Shown here: positions 20,917 through 31,485 of the stretch, piece after piece
How positions within the stretch are numbered: position 1 is the first letter of the stretch
How the letters are laid out: each line of letters starts with the position of its first letter
Assembly (NCBI GenBank): GCA_028274465.1
Contig: CM051456.1
Span: 78,726,753 to 78,790,752 of the forward strand
From: Plantago ovata
Lineage: Eukaryota; Streptophyta; Magnoliopsida; Lamiales; Plantaginaceae
DNA length: 64,000 nt
Reading direction: 5' to 3'
Made by a program: the position numbers and the translations under genes
The notes under the pieces: model-generated
What the model saw: the letters and a program-made list of their open reading frames with translations, nothing else
The model's database searches: none
What the model was told of the DNA's origin: nothing

Positions 20917-21363
20917 CTAATAAGCGTCCTCGCTATCATCCTCGGAACGTCCCTCGGGCACGTGAGCATCTCCTCCTTCTCCCTCAGAGGAGTCCTCCTC
21001 GGGATCTTCTTCGGATTCTTCTTCGTCTTCACTCTTTCCTCTACGGGATGGTCCGCAACCCTCGGGGAACGTCCTCCGAGCCTTCCTCCTGCGAATCCGG
21101 TTGCCAACATTGGACGCGGTTAACGCAACAAAGCCAGAGTGCTCCTTTGCGGCGCGTAAGGCCGTCTTCAGAAATCCGATCTCTGCTTTCTTCGTTGCTA
21201 TCACATCTCGAAGCTTAAAGTTCTCCAGCCAGTAGTGATCACGTTCATGCACGACTCTATCCATCACGAATCCAGGGTAAACGCCAACAATAGGAACGGA
21301 GGTATACGGGTTAAATTCTCCTTCGACTAGACGATAACGAATAACCCTCTTCTCAGAACTCAT
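20917..21363 (-). CDS. Leader ORF of F (acidic-tailed small protein)
   Basis: An open frame of about 148 residues lies between PBS and gag, starting MSSEKRVIRYRLVEGEFNPY. It has an apparent coiled-coil (ERDHYWLENFKLRDVIATKK to AALRAAKEH), a basic patch (RIRRRKARR) and a strongly acidic C-terminus (SEDEEESEEDPEEDSSEGEG). I do not recognise a domain. The acidic tail and basic patch resemble nuclear chromatin-binding proteins only in a general way. It sits 250 nt after the PBS and about 300 nt before gag, with the same orientation as gag. It could be a leader-encoded accessory protein or a chance frame. Codon use is not biased enough to decide by eye. Confidence 0.5.
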   Translation of the reverse strand: MSSEKRVIRYRLVEGEFNPYTSVPIVGVYPGFVMDRVVHERDHYWLENFKLRDVIATKKAEIGFLKTALRAAKEHSGFVALTASNVGNRIRRRKARRTFPEGCGPSRRGKSEDEEESEEDPEEDSSEGEGGDAHVPEGRSEDDSEDAY

Positions 21364-21623
21364 ACCTATCTGTAAGCACACGCGTAGTTAACTAGTTAAT
21401 AACTTCGTCAGAATCAAACAACCACGGAAGGTCAACAGTCTCAGAACGGGTCAGAGGTAGTCAGAAACAGAACAGGGAAGATGAAGAGACGGTTCAGGGT
21501 AAGTACGTAAGACTCGAATCAGAAAAGCAACAGAAAATACAAGACCTAACCAGCGACTCGGACCCTCTCACACACCCCAAAGGTCAAAAGATCCTATCCT
21601 AGCAAGCTCGAGTTTGAACTCAA

Positions 21624-21637
21624 GCTCTGATACCAAC
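21624..21637 (-). other. Primer binding site of F (initiator tRNA-Met)
   Basis: On the minus strand TTGGTATCAGAGC directly follows the LTR end CCGTTACA, the standard initiator Met PBS of plant LTR elements. Confidence 0.9.
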
Positions 21638-24235
21638 TGTAACGGTACCGGTTTTGAAAACAAAATATTTTCTTGAAAAAGGAAAATCGAAAAATACTTT
21701 AATAACAACGGTCGGCAATAAATGCCCAAAATAAACTTTGATGCGCACAGCGCTAACAGAAACAAATGAATATCCAACGATAACTCAAGTTCAAATGAAC
21801 AACGAATGAAAACAATAAAAGTGTATCTTCTTATTTTGAAAAGAAACCCGTGACACCCCAGACCCTTCTCTCAGTCGCTGGCTTCCTAGTCACGCACATC
21901 CTCAGCAGCATCTGGAAGGAAGGAATTTTGGAAAAACAAAAGAGTGTGAGATAAAGGATCTCAGTGAGGTTCTAAGTTAAAACAGAAAGTAATCAGTTTT
22001 AAAAACAAAAACCCTTTCAGAAAAACGAGCAAACAGAACAGAGCACATATAACAGATTAACAGAACAGACACGTTGTAGACCGTTGGTGCAGCCCGCCTT
22101 ATTGCTCCTACTCCCAGAATGCCCTTATAACTCCCTCCAGAGGATGCATAACTCCGGACAGAAACAGAAACCCCCGTGTACTTTGGGGAAACAGATCCTA
22201 CGACCCTAATAGACCTCAGCGACTTCTGCCTCGCGCCTAAAAGGGAATAGACTAGGCCACGATCAAGCAAACCCGATAGTCCTCTACTACCCAAGCCTAC
22301 CTAACCATAACCTAATCGACCGGTCACACAGAAACAGAACAGATACAGAACAACAGATACAATTAATTAACACCGAGAGGTGTTCCTGCAGAAAGGTCAG
22401 TACAGAACAGAGTAGCAATAACAGAAATCCAAAAGTCATACTTAGGACTTATACTTTTACGCGGAAGCATACAATATACATTATACAATAATAGGTACAA
22501 ACAATCACGTAGCCTTCCAGTTTTTCGCAAATAATAGGTTTAGGGGTGAACACTCACCTTAGCCTGCGAGCAAACGACCTTCAACAAGAAATGAGCTTAC
22601 GGGTTTACGGACAACGGAGAACCTAACAAGAAATTACTAAACACAATTTAGAAGTCGAACGGACGGAAGGAAAAAGGTTGAAAAAGGAATGGTAAAGTCG
22701 GGGTTCGAACTCGGGACCTCTAAGTTAGTCAAGCAAGAACCTAACCAACTAGGCTAGCAAGTCAAGTCAAGCAAGAACCTAACCAACTAGGCTAGCAAGT
22801 CAAGTCAATACTAACTTACAAAACAGAAACTAAGTTTAAAACATTTTCAGAAACTCTTTCGATTTTCAGATTCTGGAAATTACCAAATACCCTCAGGGGT
22901 AAATTGCAAGAAAAACCCTTTTCGAAAACAGACAGAACAAACAAACCAGAAGTTTCTAACACTTAACCGTCTTCTCAAAACAACAAGGTTTACGATAAAA
23001 GCCTACTGTCAGTCAACTACGGTCAAAGGTAAAACTGCAAAAAGATCCTTTAGGTTTTAAGGTTTCCCAAATCAGTCCACAAAGTTCAAAACAATATCAA
23101 CAGAGTCCAATTCAATCCTTTTCATACTCAACAGCAAACTAGGGTCAACAAACGAGGTCAAACAAGTCACAAGTCCAGCAAACAGTAACTACAATCTAAC
23201 AACCTAAGTCCCGGTTCTTGGTTCGAAATAAATAACAAGGTCAGATCGATCAAGGGAAAAACCGTCCAAGGGTAAAAAGTCCAAACAGAACGAGAATACG
23301 AGATTCGAATCGAGAGCAGCAGTAAAGGAAACGAGATTTACCTTCGAACGATCTGGGAGTGAGTTGAATAAAGCTGTGAATTAAACAAAGAAAAGGATAT
23401 CAAATCAAGGATCGAGTCATGAATCCTAAACCAAAACGCAATTAATCGTGGTTACTTACCGAACGGAGAAAGGGACGAGCAGAATCGAAACAAACGATGC
23501 CGGAACGGGGCGAATCGGACGGAACGGACAGAAATCGGTGCGGTTCGGCGGGATGAATCGGAACGGGCGGCGCGGCCAGGGCACGGGACTGAGCACGGCG
23601 CGGCGCGGCCAAGCTGGACGGATTGGAGATCGATCGACGGCGGCGGCGGCAGGGTGGTACGGTGGTGTTGATGGATTAGAGAGGTGGTGGTTCGAAACGG
23701 TCTGATGGCGGAGCAAGGAGGCGGGGAAGAGAAGTCTTCTCCTTTCTTTTCTTCTTTCTCGGCCGGCTGTGAGGAGAAGAGAATGGAGTTTGGTGTTGAT
23801 GATGATGAATTGGTGAGCAATGGTGATGATGATAATTTGGGGAAAAGATGAAACAAGGTGGGGATGGTGATGATGAGCGTATGGAGAGAGAGTAGTAGTA
23901 GCAGATTTTACTTCTCTTCTCAATCTCAATGGTGGCCTGAGGTGGGAATGAGGGCAAGGATGGAGTTTGAGTTTAGGTTTAGGGTTTAAGGAAACATGGG
24001 CCATCAGACGGGCCTGAATAAATTGGGCCAGCAATTAAGCTAACACAATTTGGGCCAAGAGAAGAGCAAGTTCAGATTGCTAGCCAGCCCAAGGACGAAA
24101 CGAGACGAACTAACTTACGCGAAAATAATTAATTAATTACCGAATAAATAATTTACTCTGATAATTAATTAACTAAAATAAATAATTAAATAATAAAATA
24201 ATAATTAAATAAATAAAAAAAAACGGGGTGTTACA
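21638..24235 (-). repeat. 5' LTR of F
   Basis: About 2.6 kb, differing from the other LTR by roughly eleven substitutions and a few one- or two-base length changes by eye. It carries the same tRNA-like block and 38-bp duplication near 22693-22805. Confidence 0.95.
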
Positions 24236-24946
24236 ACCACCAACGATAAATTTAGCTACTCATAATGTGCATGCAATCAATAGCAATCATAGAAGAAAAC
24301 ATATTGAAAGAATATAAAATAAGTAGATAAAAGTTGTAAGATACAAAGTTACCGAAGGTTGTCAATCTCCGGATGATTGCGATCCTACGCGCTCCAATCT
24401 GCTATGAAAAAGTATCCCCTAAGCTATGGAACTCCTAGGACAGGCCCCGGGAAGTTCCTACCTAAAACTATAGAGAGAGGTGAGAAAGTAGGCTTGGAAA
24501 GATATGATTTTCGGAGAGAAAACTCGCAACTATATATAGGTCCGAAATTCCTCTGGGGCGGTTCGCCCGAGGCACGGGGCGGTTCGCACCACAGTGTAAA
24601 CGCGGAATTTTCGCGTTTTCGACGCGGTTTTGGATTTCTTCACCTTTTCGGACTCGGTTTCAGACTTCTAATGGCCTTCTAACCTCCAGATTCGGCCCCT
24701 AGACTCCAAATCCTATCCGGAAACCTTCAGATACTACAAATATGCTTCTGGAACACCAATTCTTTGGAGACTTCAATATAATTGGCCGTAAATCTCTGAA
24801 TTTCAACCAAAACCTGTAAAATAAAATCTAAAGGGAAACGTGACACTCTTCTAATAAAATGTATTAAAATATAGCTAAATTAACATAGAGGATAGCTAAA
24901 TTAGGTGAAAAAGACTCGAATGAAAGTGTAAAATACACATTCATCA
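24236..24946 (-). repeat. 3' LTR of C, proximal part
   Basis: It begins with the second ACCAC of the F target duplication and ends TTCATCA (element start on the minus strand). A cluster of inverted repeats is at 24555-24590 next to the minus-strand TATA box (near 24530-24540). Confidence 0.9.
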
Positions 24947-25000
24947 AACTCCCCAAACCGAACCTTTGCTTGTCCTCAAGCAACTAAGCTAGACTCTAAT
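24947..25000 (-). other. PPT and hairpin of C
   Basis: On the minus strand the hairpin TTGCTTG-AGGA-CAAGCAA is followed by AGGTTCGGTTTGGGGAGTT and then the LTR start TGATGAATG. This matches A and B. Confidence 0.85.
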
Positions 25001-25460
25001 ACAAAAAAAATGCAAGACTCAAAAATGGAGTTTCATACCAAATAAAATGAACTAAATTACTGAATCTACCAAATTACATATGAACAAAACCATATAAATC
25101 AAAGCATGAATATAGGTTGAAGAATACCTCGATTGACTTATACACATCCACATAAGCACTTATGTCAAGACAAGATAGTCTCTCGTAACATTCTCTACCT
25201 GGACCTAGTCAGTGACGACGTAATGATGCATGCTAAGATACGAATGGTTTCCCCGTGCCTATGAAACTGAGGACTTACTGCTGTTCCACCATGTTAAGAC
25301 TTTTCCTCAAAAGAGGTCGAACCAGTACTGGCTCTCATCAAACGAAGGAGGGTTCCCTATAAAAGATAACTCTCCCCTATTCTACCCATCTCTCAAGTAA
25401 AGTCTTAAGCTATTCACCACTTCCTGAATGGCAGGACGAGGGTGGTCTAGAACAGATGAC
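25001..25460 (-). other. Conserved 3' non-coding domain of C
   Basis: No gene is seen. The sequence is collinear with 3990-4460 of A and 5910-6380 of B on the opposite strand. Confidence 0.7.
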
Positions 25461-25544
25461 ACTTAAGACAAAAAAGATAAAAAGTAGAAAAACACGATTA
25501 CGAACAATACGGAAAATGGAAAAGACTCAAACTTTGCTAAACTG

Positions 25545-25690
25545 CTATTTGGCTTTTTTTTTTTTTTTTGGACCCTTCTTTGCTTTTATGGGGTCTTCTT
25601 TTTTTCTTTTTTTTTCTTTCCAGATTCTTTTTTTCTTTTTCTCTTTTTTTCTGGAATTTTCTTTCTTTTTTTTTCGATTTTTTTTCTAGC
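25545..25690 (-). repeat. Purine-only tract of C
   Basis: On the minus strand it is a run of A and G of about 140 bases, matching the tract of A at 3783-3900. The Phe- and Lys-rich ORFs over it are translation of low-complexity sequence. Confidence 0.8.
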
Positions 25691-25737
25691 CAGCAGTAGC
25701 ATAACAAAAAGAGAAACAAAATGACTCACACGACTTC

Positions 25738-25885
25738 CCCAAACCTATTCGAAAGAATAGGTTCGAGTACAAAATTTACGAAAAAGGAAAAATAAACTCA
25801 CGATACGAAAAATGAAAAAATAGAAACAAGTCTATGATGGTGTAACCCCCTCCCCAAACCTATTCGGAAGAATAGGTTATAAACA
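25738..25885 (-). repeat. Two hairpin-polypurine repeats of C
   Basis: Two inverted repeats of the AACCTATTC / GAATAGGTT type (near 25745 and 25855) are each followed on the minus strand by TTTGGGGA or TTTGGGGAGG. Element A has three. Confidence 0.8.
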
Positions 25886-26424
25886 AAGGATCACACAACC
25901 TCACACGACCTCCTTCCTAGGCATTTAGCAATCTCAAAGCATGGTGAAGACTTGTTGCCTCTTAGGTACATAAATACTCGGGAAAACAACCATAAGACCC
26001 TAACATGCATCATCCTATTATAAAGGCCTTCATGAACCGCAGTAGAGAAAACACCACTAAGTGATGTCGAGACTACCATGCTTAATTATGTGCAATACAT
26101 AAATGTGACAAGCCAAGCGAGAAAAACCTCAAACAAATTCATAGAGATGAAGCATACGATTAATGGCATAGCTAGTTGATCTACCCAATAAAAAAGTTCA
26201 AAGAAATTCGGCAATAGACTCCATATAAAACATGCAAAAACTATCCTAGGAAAGCAGTAAACGTGCAAATGCAAATGATAAAGCATGCGAGGTACTATAC
26301 TCATCCTACCAATGCCAAGCTCCGAACTAACAACATCAGATCACTTAAATCCCATCCCCCCTCATGAAATTAACGCTAGTCCCTAGCAGTAAGAAAATGA
26401 GTAAATAAGATGTGATACTAGATG
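25886..26424 (-). other. ORFX 3' untranslated region of C
   Basis: No gene is seen. The sequence is collinear with 63611-64000 of E and 3060-3520 of A, for example the CTCGCTTGGCTTGTCACAT-like phrase. Confidence 0.65.
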
Positions 26425-27269
26425 TTACCCCATGGTTTGGCCTCGGTCGGCTGAGTATGCTGCTTATGAGTTATTGGGCCTCTTCCGGAAGCTTTATAGG
26501 GAGTCATCAGGTCTTCGGGTACGCTCGGTAGTTTCAATCATCGGACGTATAGGAGCAACTCCTCAGTCAGTATCATCATTGCCCGTATGGCCTTCATTGT
26601 CACTACTTTCACGCACATCCTCACTACTAGAGTTGTAGTGGCAGGCTGAATTCTCAAGATTAGCCGCCGCTGTTATGGAATTCTCCATCCTGTAGCCCTC
26701 CAATAGGATGTGAACTGTTGAAGGGGAAAGGGCAGTGGTATCAGGACCTCCCCCTCCTACGGTTTACTCCACGAGAAGGTTTCAGCCAGCTGCTCGGATA
26801 TTCTAGAGTCTTCTACCTTTTTCTCCAATTTTGTCCACATTCTCTACAGTTGATGCTCCCAATATCAATGTTATGCTCTCTTTAGAGGCAGGCAAGGGGC
26901 ACCCCAACAAGGTGCTGAGTACCCATGTCATTATGTTTTGGAACCAAGCTAGCGCTTCGGAACCTTCTAGCAACTGCGAACTCAAGATCAAATCCGTTGC
27001 TGCAAGAATGTCCCGGTGCCTTCCAGTTCACACGAACTTTGCAGTCCTTGTGATGGAGTGATGACGTAATAACGGTTTTTGTCCCTTCGGTGGTGCATGA
27101 ATAGGCATAGGAGTCCTTACTCCAGGTGTACTCTAGCTCCTCCTCTCGGATAATCCATGACGTTGTTGCAAAACCCCTTGGCTCGAACGCACATTTAACG
27201 AGATCACCTTCCTTGACATGATTCTTCACAGCAATCATACGGGAATGCTCCCTTCCCTTTTTAAGGTAC
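26425..27269 (-). pseudogene. ORFX of element C
   Basis: Similar throughout to ORFX of E (62679-63610). Shared parts include GFATTSWIIREEELEYTWS, HHKDCKV and LVPKHNDMGTQHLVGVPLAC. The third part aligns in position with the ANLIP region of ORFX in A, so C and E carry a diverged branch of the same Transposase_32/ATHILA ORF-1-like family. The function is unknown. The exon starts directly after the intron 27270-27810. The copy is broken in several places. Confidence 0.65.
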
Positions 27270-27810
27270 CTACAAACAGCTATTAGCACCTCGTATGACA
27301 AAAACAGACTCAAATATATGCTAGTGTAAAAGCGAAAAATACGAGTGATAGAATCAACAATCAAACTCCCCAAACCGCAATGTCTAGCCTAGCTTCCTCA
27401 TCATGCAACATATCAACGTAACTACTACATGCAATACATCACATCATGCTCTTACTAGACAACCAATATCCTTGATAACAAGGCTCAATTCATACCATAG
27501 CAGTGCAAAAATTCTAGCAGCATAAATCCTCATACTCAACAATTAAGCATTCTAACGTCAAATCTACCATTATTACATAACAAAACACAATCATATGCAA
27601 GAAATCAAAGATAAAGACATATTGCAGAACAAGATATATCATCTAGCAGCAAAATACCCAAATCAGCAATCCAAGCAAAATTGAGCATGCAATTGATGGT
27701 AAATAACATGTCTAATCACACAAACAACATACCCATGCATCAAATAAACATAATTGAAGCTCAAAATAGAAAACCCCCAAATTTGAAATTTAGGGTTCTA
27801 AGGATGATAC
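27270..27810 (-). other. 5'UTR intron of ORFX (C)
   Basis: On the minus strand the exon end GATCTGAG is followed by GTATCATCCTTAGAACCC, and the segment ends GCTGTTTGTAG before GTACCTTAAAAAGGG. Element E reads GATCTGAG/GAACCATGCC with nothing between, so the boundary is set by comparison. Length 541 bp. A PPT-like string GGTTTGGGGAGTTTGA (plus 27361-27376) lies inside. Confidence 0.8.
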
Positions 27811-28035
27811 CTCAGATCTGCAAATCTAACAAATTAGGATGAAATCTGTTCGGATAGGAAGATAGATCGTGTTATAGGCTTCGAATTAAGCTAAAGAACA
27901 CTCAATTTGGTCAAGAAATGAAGAAGTTATGAAGATTTGGAAGCAAAATCGCACTTTTCGGATTTTTTGGGAGTATGGATGAAGAAGAATGAAGAAAATA
28001 GGGTTTTTGGGGTTGAAATCCGCGTTTTTAAAGAT
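27811..28035 (-). promoter_or_regulatory. ORFX leader exon and promoter region (C)
   Basis: A T/C-rich leader exon collinear with 62460-62673 of E (for example GTGTTCTTTAGCTT and CATCCTA near its end). It is preceded by the inverted-repeat cluster 28041-28100. TTTAAAAACG near 28030 is a weak TATA candidate. Confidence 0.5.
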
Positions 28036-28040
28036 CTGGG

Positions 28041-28100
28041 CCTGTGGGGCGGTTCGCCCCACCACGGGGCGGTTCGCCCCGTGCTCCCCAATGCGGGGAG
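28041..28100. repeat. Inverted-repeat cluster upstream of ORFX (C)
   Basis: Two perfect GGGGCG-GTT-CGCCCC units lie at 28046-28060 and 28066-28080, followed by a partial copy. They match the units in this element's own LTRs (29733-29747), so LTR and internal promoter share the same repeat sequence. Confidence 0.9.
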
Positions 28101-28282
28101 ACGGGCCCTGATGTCAGAAAATGAGGTTTAAATCCCGAAACCAATTTTTTCAAAAAACCACTCGAAAAATCTCACTCAAACAAAAACATATACGACACAG
28201 ACATGAACAAATTCGCATATGAGAAGCAAATAGTTCAAGAATGAATGCATGCAGAAAAGCAGTAAAGAAAGCGGTAAAAATT

Positions 28283-28299
28283 TCCGGGTTGCCTCCCGG
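28283..28299 (-). other. Post-protease hairpin (C)
   Basis: Minus strand CCGGGAGGCAACCCGG, about 45 nt after the protease frame ends at 28344. Confidence 0.75.
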
Positions 28300-28343
28300 A
28301 TAGCGTCATTGTTTAAAGTCTTTGACTCGACTCCTGTCTGCGC

Positions 28344-28810
28344 CTATCTCTTCTTTTTGCGGGTACTAGCCTTCCCCTTCATTGATCTCCTTTCCATGCC
28401 ACGAACCTGTGAGTAAGAAAGAATATAGGCTGCAAGACCACAGTAGTGAGTAATAATATCAGGCGGTTCAGGTGGATCAGGTATGGCTTGCAATACGTGT
28501 TGTTTGCCATTCACTTCGATGGTGCAAGTTCTTTGGTAAATGTCCATCACGGAGCGTAGCGTGGTCAAGAATGTTTGCCCTAAGAGTATGACATCCCCCG
28601 TCCCAGGTGCAGATGCCGGCATAACTACGAAATTGGTGTATATAGATGCTTCACCAATCTTGACCAACACATTTTTCACAACGCCCTCGGGTCTCATAAA
28701 TGATCCATCCGCCAGTTGCACAATAGCCCTTTGCTCGGATAGTTTTCTAATGTTGCTCTTTTCAAACACATTTAAAGGAATTATGTTTGAGTAGGATCCC
28801 GTATCTAGTG
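28344..28810 (-). pseudogene. Protease part of element C
   Basis: A 141-residue open frame covers the second part of the domain (MFEKSNIRKLSEQRAIVQLA, then DGSFMRPEGVVKNVLVKIGE and TFLTTLRSVMDIY) and ends in the basic tail KGKASTRKKKR. It is collinear with H and E. Upstream the sequence passes at once into the PBS remnant and 5' LTR, so gag is absent. The truncated domain lacks its N-terminal part. It is a fossil remnant, and the element must rely on others for all proteins. Confidence 0.75.
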
Positions 28811-28827
28811 TGGCAACGGCGCCAATT
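28811..28827 (-). other. PBS remnant of C
   Basis: Minus strand TGGCGCCGTTGCCA, the first 14 bases of the Athila PBS, three bases inside the LTR. Confidence 0.8.
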
Positions 28828-30103
28828 TGATGAACCGGAATTTGTCGGGTTCCGATTCAAACAAATAAAATTTGTTATTTAGCCAAAGGCAATCCACAAC
28901 TACAACGAAACCGTAGTGTAGTAGCAGAATGACTCGAGTGTCGTTCTCTCAGGACTATAACTAGCTTTATCTATTTAACAAGAAAATATAAAACAGCAGA
29001 TAGAAAGCAATAGGGGTTTTCAAGCAGATAATGGAGATTGGTGATAGTATGGTCCTTCTTAACATAATGGGTCGATAATCATGCATAAATTCCTCGGTCT
29101 TGCATAGAGATCTTTGAATGAATCTTGGGTCCTGTTGTAAGTATTAAGCACTACGAAGATAATATGGGTCTGACTTGTCAACAACTAACGTCCTATTGTG
29201 TTCCGTAATCATTCAACACTACGAAGATAATTGGTCTGATTGGTCGACAAGTGTCCTAGTGTGCATAATGATCAATACAACATACGAGAATTTTGGTTTC
29301 AACTCATCAACGAAATAAAGCAATGACACGGAGTATAATGCGCGATATAGCCATTAGCATGATTATCTTCCCTCGCTAAGAATTCACATACTACCACCAA
29401 CGATAAATTTAGCTACTCATAATGTGCATGCAATCAATAGCAATCATAGAAGAAAACATATTGAAAGAATATAAAATAAGTAGATAAAAGTTGTAAGATA
29501 CAAAGTTACCGAAGGTTGCCAATCTCCGGATGATTGCGATCCTACGCGCTCCAATCCGCTATGAAAAAGTATCCCCTAAGCTATGGAACTCCCAGGACAG
29601 GCCCCGGGAAGTTCCTACCTAAAACTATAGAGAGAGGTGAGAAAGTAGGCTTGGAAAGATATGATTTTCGGAGAGAAAACTCGCAACTATATATAGGCCC
29701 GAAATTCCTCTGGGGCGGTTCGTCCGAGGCACGGGGCGGTTCGCCCCACAGTGTAAACGCGGAATTTTCGCGTTTTCGACGCGGTTTTGGATTTCTTCAC
29801 CTTTTCGGACTCGGTTTCAGACTTCTAATGGCCTTCTAACCTCCAGATTCGGCCCCTAGACTCCAAATCCTATCCGGAAACCTTCAGATACTCCAAATAT
29901 GCTTCTGGAACACCAATTCCTTGTAGACTTCAATATAATTGCCCGTAAATCTCCGAATTTCAACCAAAACCTGTAAAATAAAATCTAAAGGGAAACGTGA
30001 CACTATTCTAATAAAATGTATTAAAATATAGCTAAATTAACATAGAGGATAGCTAAATTAGGTGAAAAAGACTCGAATGAAAGTGTAAAATACACATTCA
30101 TCA
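28828..30103 (-). repeat. 5' LTR of C
   Basis: 1276 bp with ends TGATGAA and TTCATCA. It has inverted repeats at 29712-29747 and a TATA box on the minus strand near 29685-29697 (CTATATATAG). About 17 differences from the 3' LTR by eye. Confidence 0.95.
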
Positions 30104-30482
30104 TCCATAAAAGCAGAAAACACCTTCCCCCAGGTGTCGAGTGATCCGGCCTCCAGAGTGCACAACCATGCTTTTGCTCTATCACTGAGTCCCATAGCAA
30201 AAACCTTCATTCTCAGCTCATCATCCGTGATCCCTGCTCCAGGCCTTGGAAGATTGTTAATGAAATCCTCAATGTCATTCAAGAATCCATAACATCCTCT
30301 CTAGCCAACCCATAGAACTTTGGGAGCTGCTGGAACATGTGATTCTTAATCTCCAAATCATGAGTTGCAGCAGAAAGGACTATAGCCGGACCTCTCATCC
30401 GTTCCCGGTTGGGTTGAACCCATGATTTCAAAAGTGGGTGAGCCATCAGAAAACCTGGATATCTGTGACAGGAGTAACTCAC
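30104..30482 (-). pseudogene. gag N-terminal part of H
   Basis: This encodes KSWVQPNRERMRGPAIVLSA, then DLEIKNHMFQQLPKFYGLAR and FINNLPRPGAGITDDELRMK, the N-terminal gag core. It stops at the element C insertion, and the rest of gag is at 12390-12905. It is collinear with D (8800-9178). Broken in about one or two places besides the insertion. Confidence 0.8.
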
Positions 30483-30572
30483 AACCAGAAATCAGTCCTG
30501 TTAGAACCCACCAAGATCTGGAAATTGAATGCTGAAAATATAAATAAGCTAAAGAGTAAAAAGGAGTAAAAG

Positions 30573-30590
30573 TCCCCGGCAACGACGCCA
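30573..30590 (-). other. PBS of H (tRNA-Asp type)
   Basis: Minus strand TGGCGTCGTTGCCGGGGA, three bases inside the 5' LTR of H. Confidence 0.85.
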
Positions 30591-30593
30591 ATT

Positions 30594-31485
30594 TGATGAA
30601 CGAGATTGTCAGACTCGAACAATCAAATAAATTTGTTTTAGCCAAAGGGTAACTCACAACTACACAAAACACGTGGTGCAGAGGTAAGATCACCTCGAGT
30701 GTCTATCTCTAGGGACTAAACTAGCTTTAACTAAATAACTAACTATATAAATTCAGAAAACAAATTTGACTTAGCTTGACTTAACAATATATGATGGGAG
30801 CTGGTGATAGTATGCTCATTCTAAGCATAAAGTTGTAATTATGCATGAAAGTACAACTCGTACTGCTTTAAAAGTAATTCGAATTAACAAACACCAAAAA
30901 CAGATTTGTAGACGTGTATTTTGAAAGCTTCCTATCTATACTAATACTTGGCTAAGGTTGTCGGTCTTAGTTCAAGCAGTACTTGTAATTGAAGATATTG
31001 AAAACGATGATCTTGAATTGTCCTAGTGTTTCTAACACTTTTCTACGAAGATATTGGCTTAGTCGGATCAAAGATTCGAATATAACAATAAAACAAGTAA
31101 AAGTCTCAAAAACTCAATCATGCATAATATGAACCCTAGCTATGAATTTACATACTATCACCAACTAGATGTTTAGATACTCATATCGAAATCATAAACA
31201 ACAATAGCAATCATATAAGAAAACATAGTTGAATTGAAAGATAAATAGCAGAAATTGTGAGATACAAAGTTACCACCAAAGGTTGTCAATCTCCGGTGAA
31301 TTGCTAAACTCACAAAGATCTAGCAAGGTGAGATCAATTGATGTTCAAATCTCTACTCCAAACTCCAAAATCGCTAAGAAACAATGGTTCTAAGAGAAAA
31401 AAATACCCAGAACAAGCTCTAGGGTTTAAGTCTGCAAAATAATGATCTAAGATATGAAAATTTGCAACCTTTACAATTATATATA
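30594..31485 (-). repeat. 5' LTR of H, part next to PBS
   Basis: It starts TGATGAACGAG and ends at the TATA-like ATTATATATA where G is inserted. The rest of the LTR is 45946-46566, for about 1.5 kb in total. Confidence 0.85.

Larger units (their letters stand above)
13482..24235 (-). mobile_element. Tekay/Del-type chromovirus F, nearly full length
   Basis: A 10.75-kb Ty3/Gypsy element with two LTRs of about 2.6 kb (13482-16078 and 21638-24235), target duplication ACCAC (13477-13481 and 24236-24240), initiator tRNA-Met PBS, PPT, gag with two zinc knuckles, protease, RT, RNase H, integrase and a C-terminal chromodomain. The chromodomain and the TGTAACACCCC LTR start place it in the chromovirus clade, most like Tekay/Del. 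The LTRs differ at about a dozen sites, so it is young (about 0.2-0.35 million years). It has about two or three breaks in gag-pol. Confidence 0.9.
12911..30103 (-). mobile_element. Athila-like element C, gag- and pol-less, inserted in H
   Basis: 5' LTR 30103-28828, PBS remnant, protease part 28800-28344, CCGGG hairpin, inverted-repeat cluster, intron-bearing leader, ORFX 27269-26425, 3' non-coding domain with hairpin-PPT repeats, PPT 24965-24947 and 3' LTR (24946-24236 plus 13481-12911, split by F). The target duplication TCCAT is intact. LTR differences number about 17 in 1.27 kb by eye, so it is roughly 0.5-0.9 million years old. The element lacks gag and pol, so it is non-autonomous. Confidence 0.85.
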
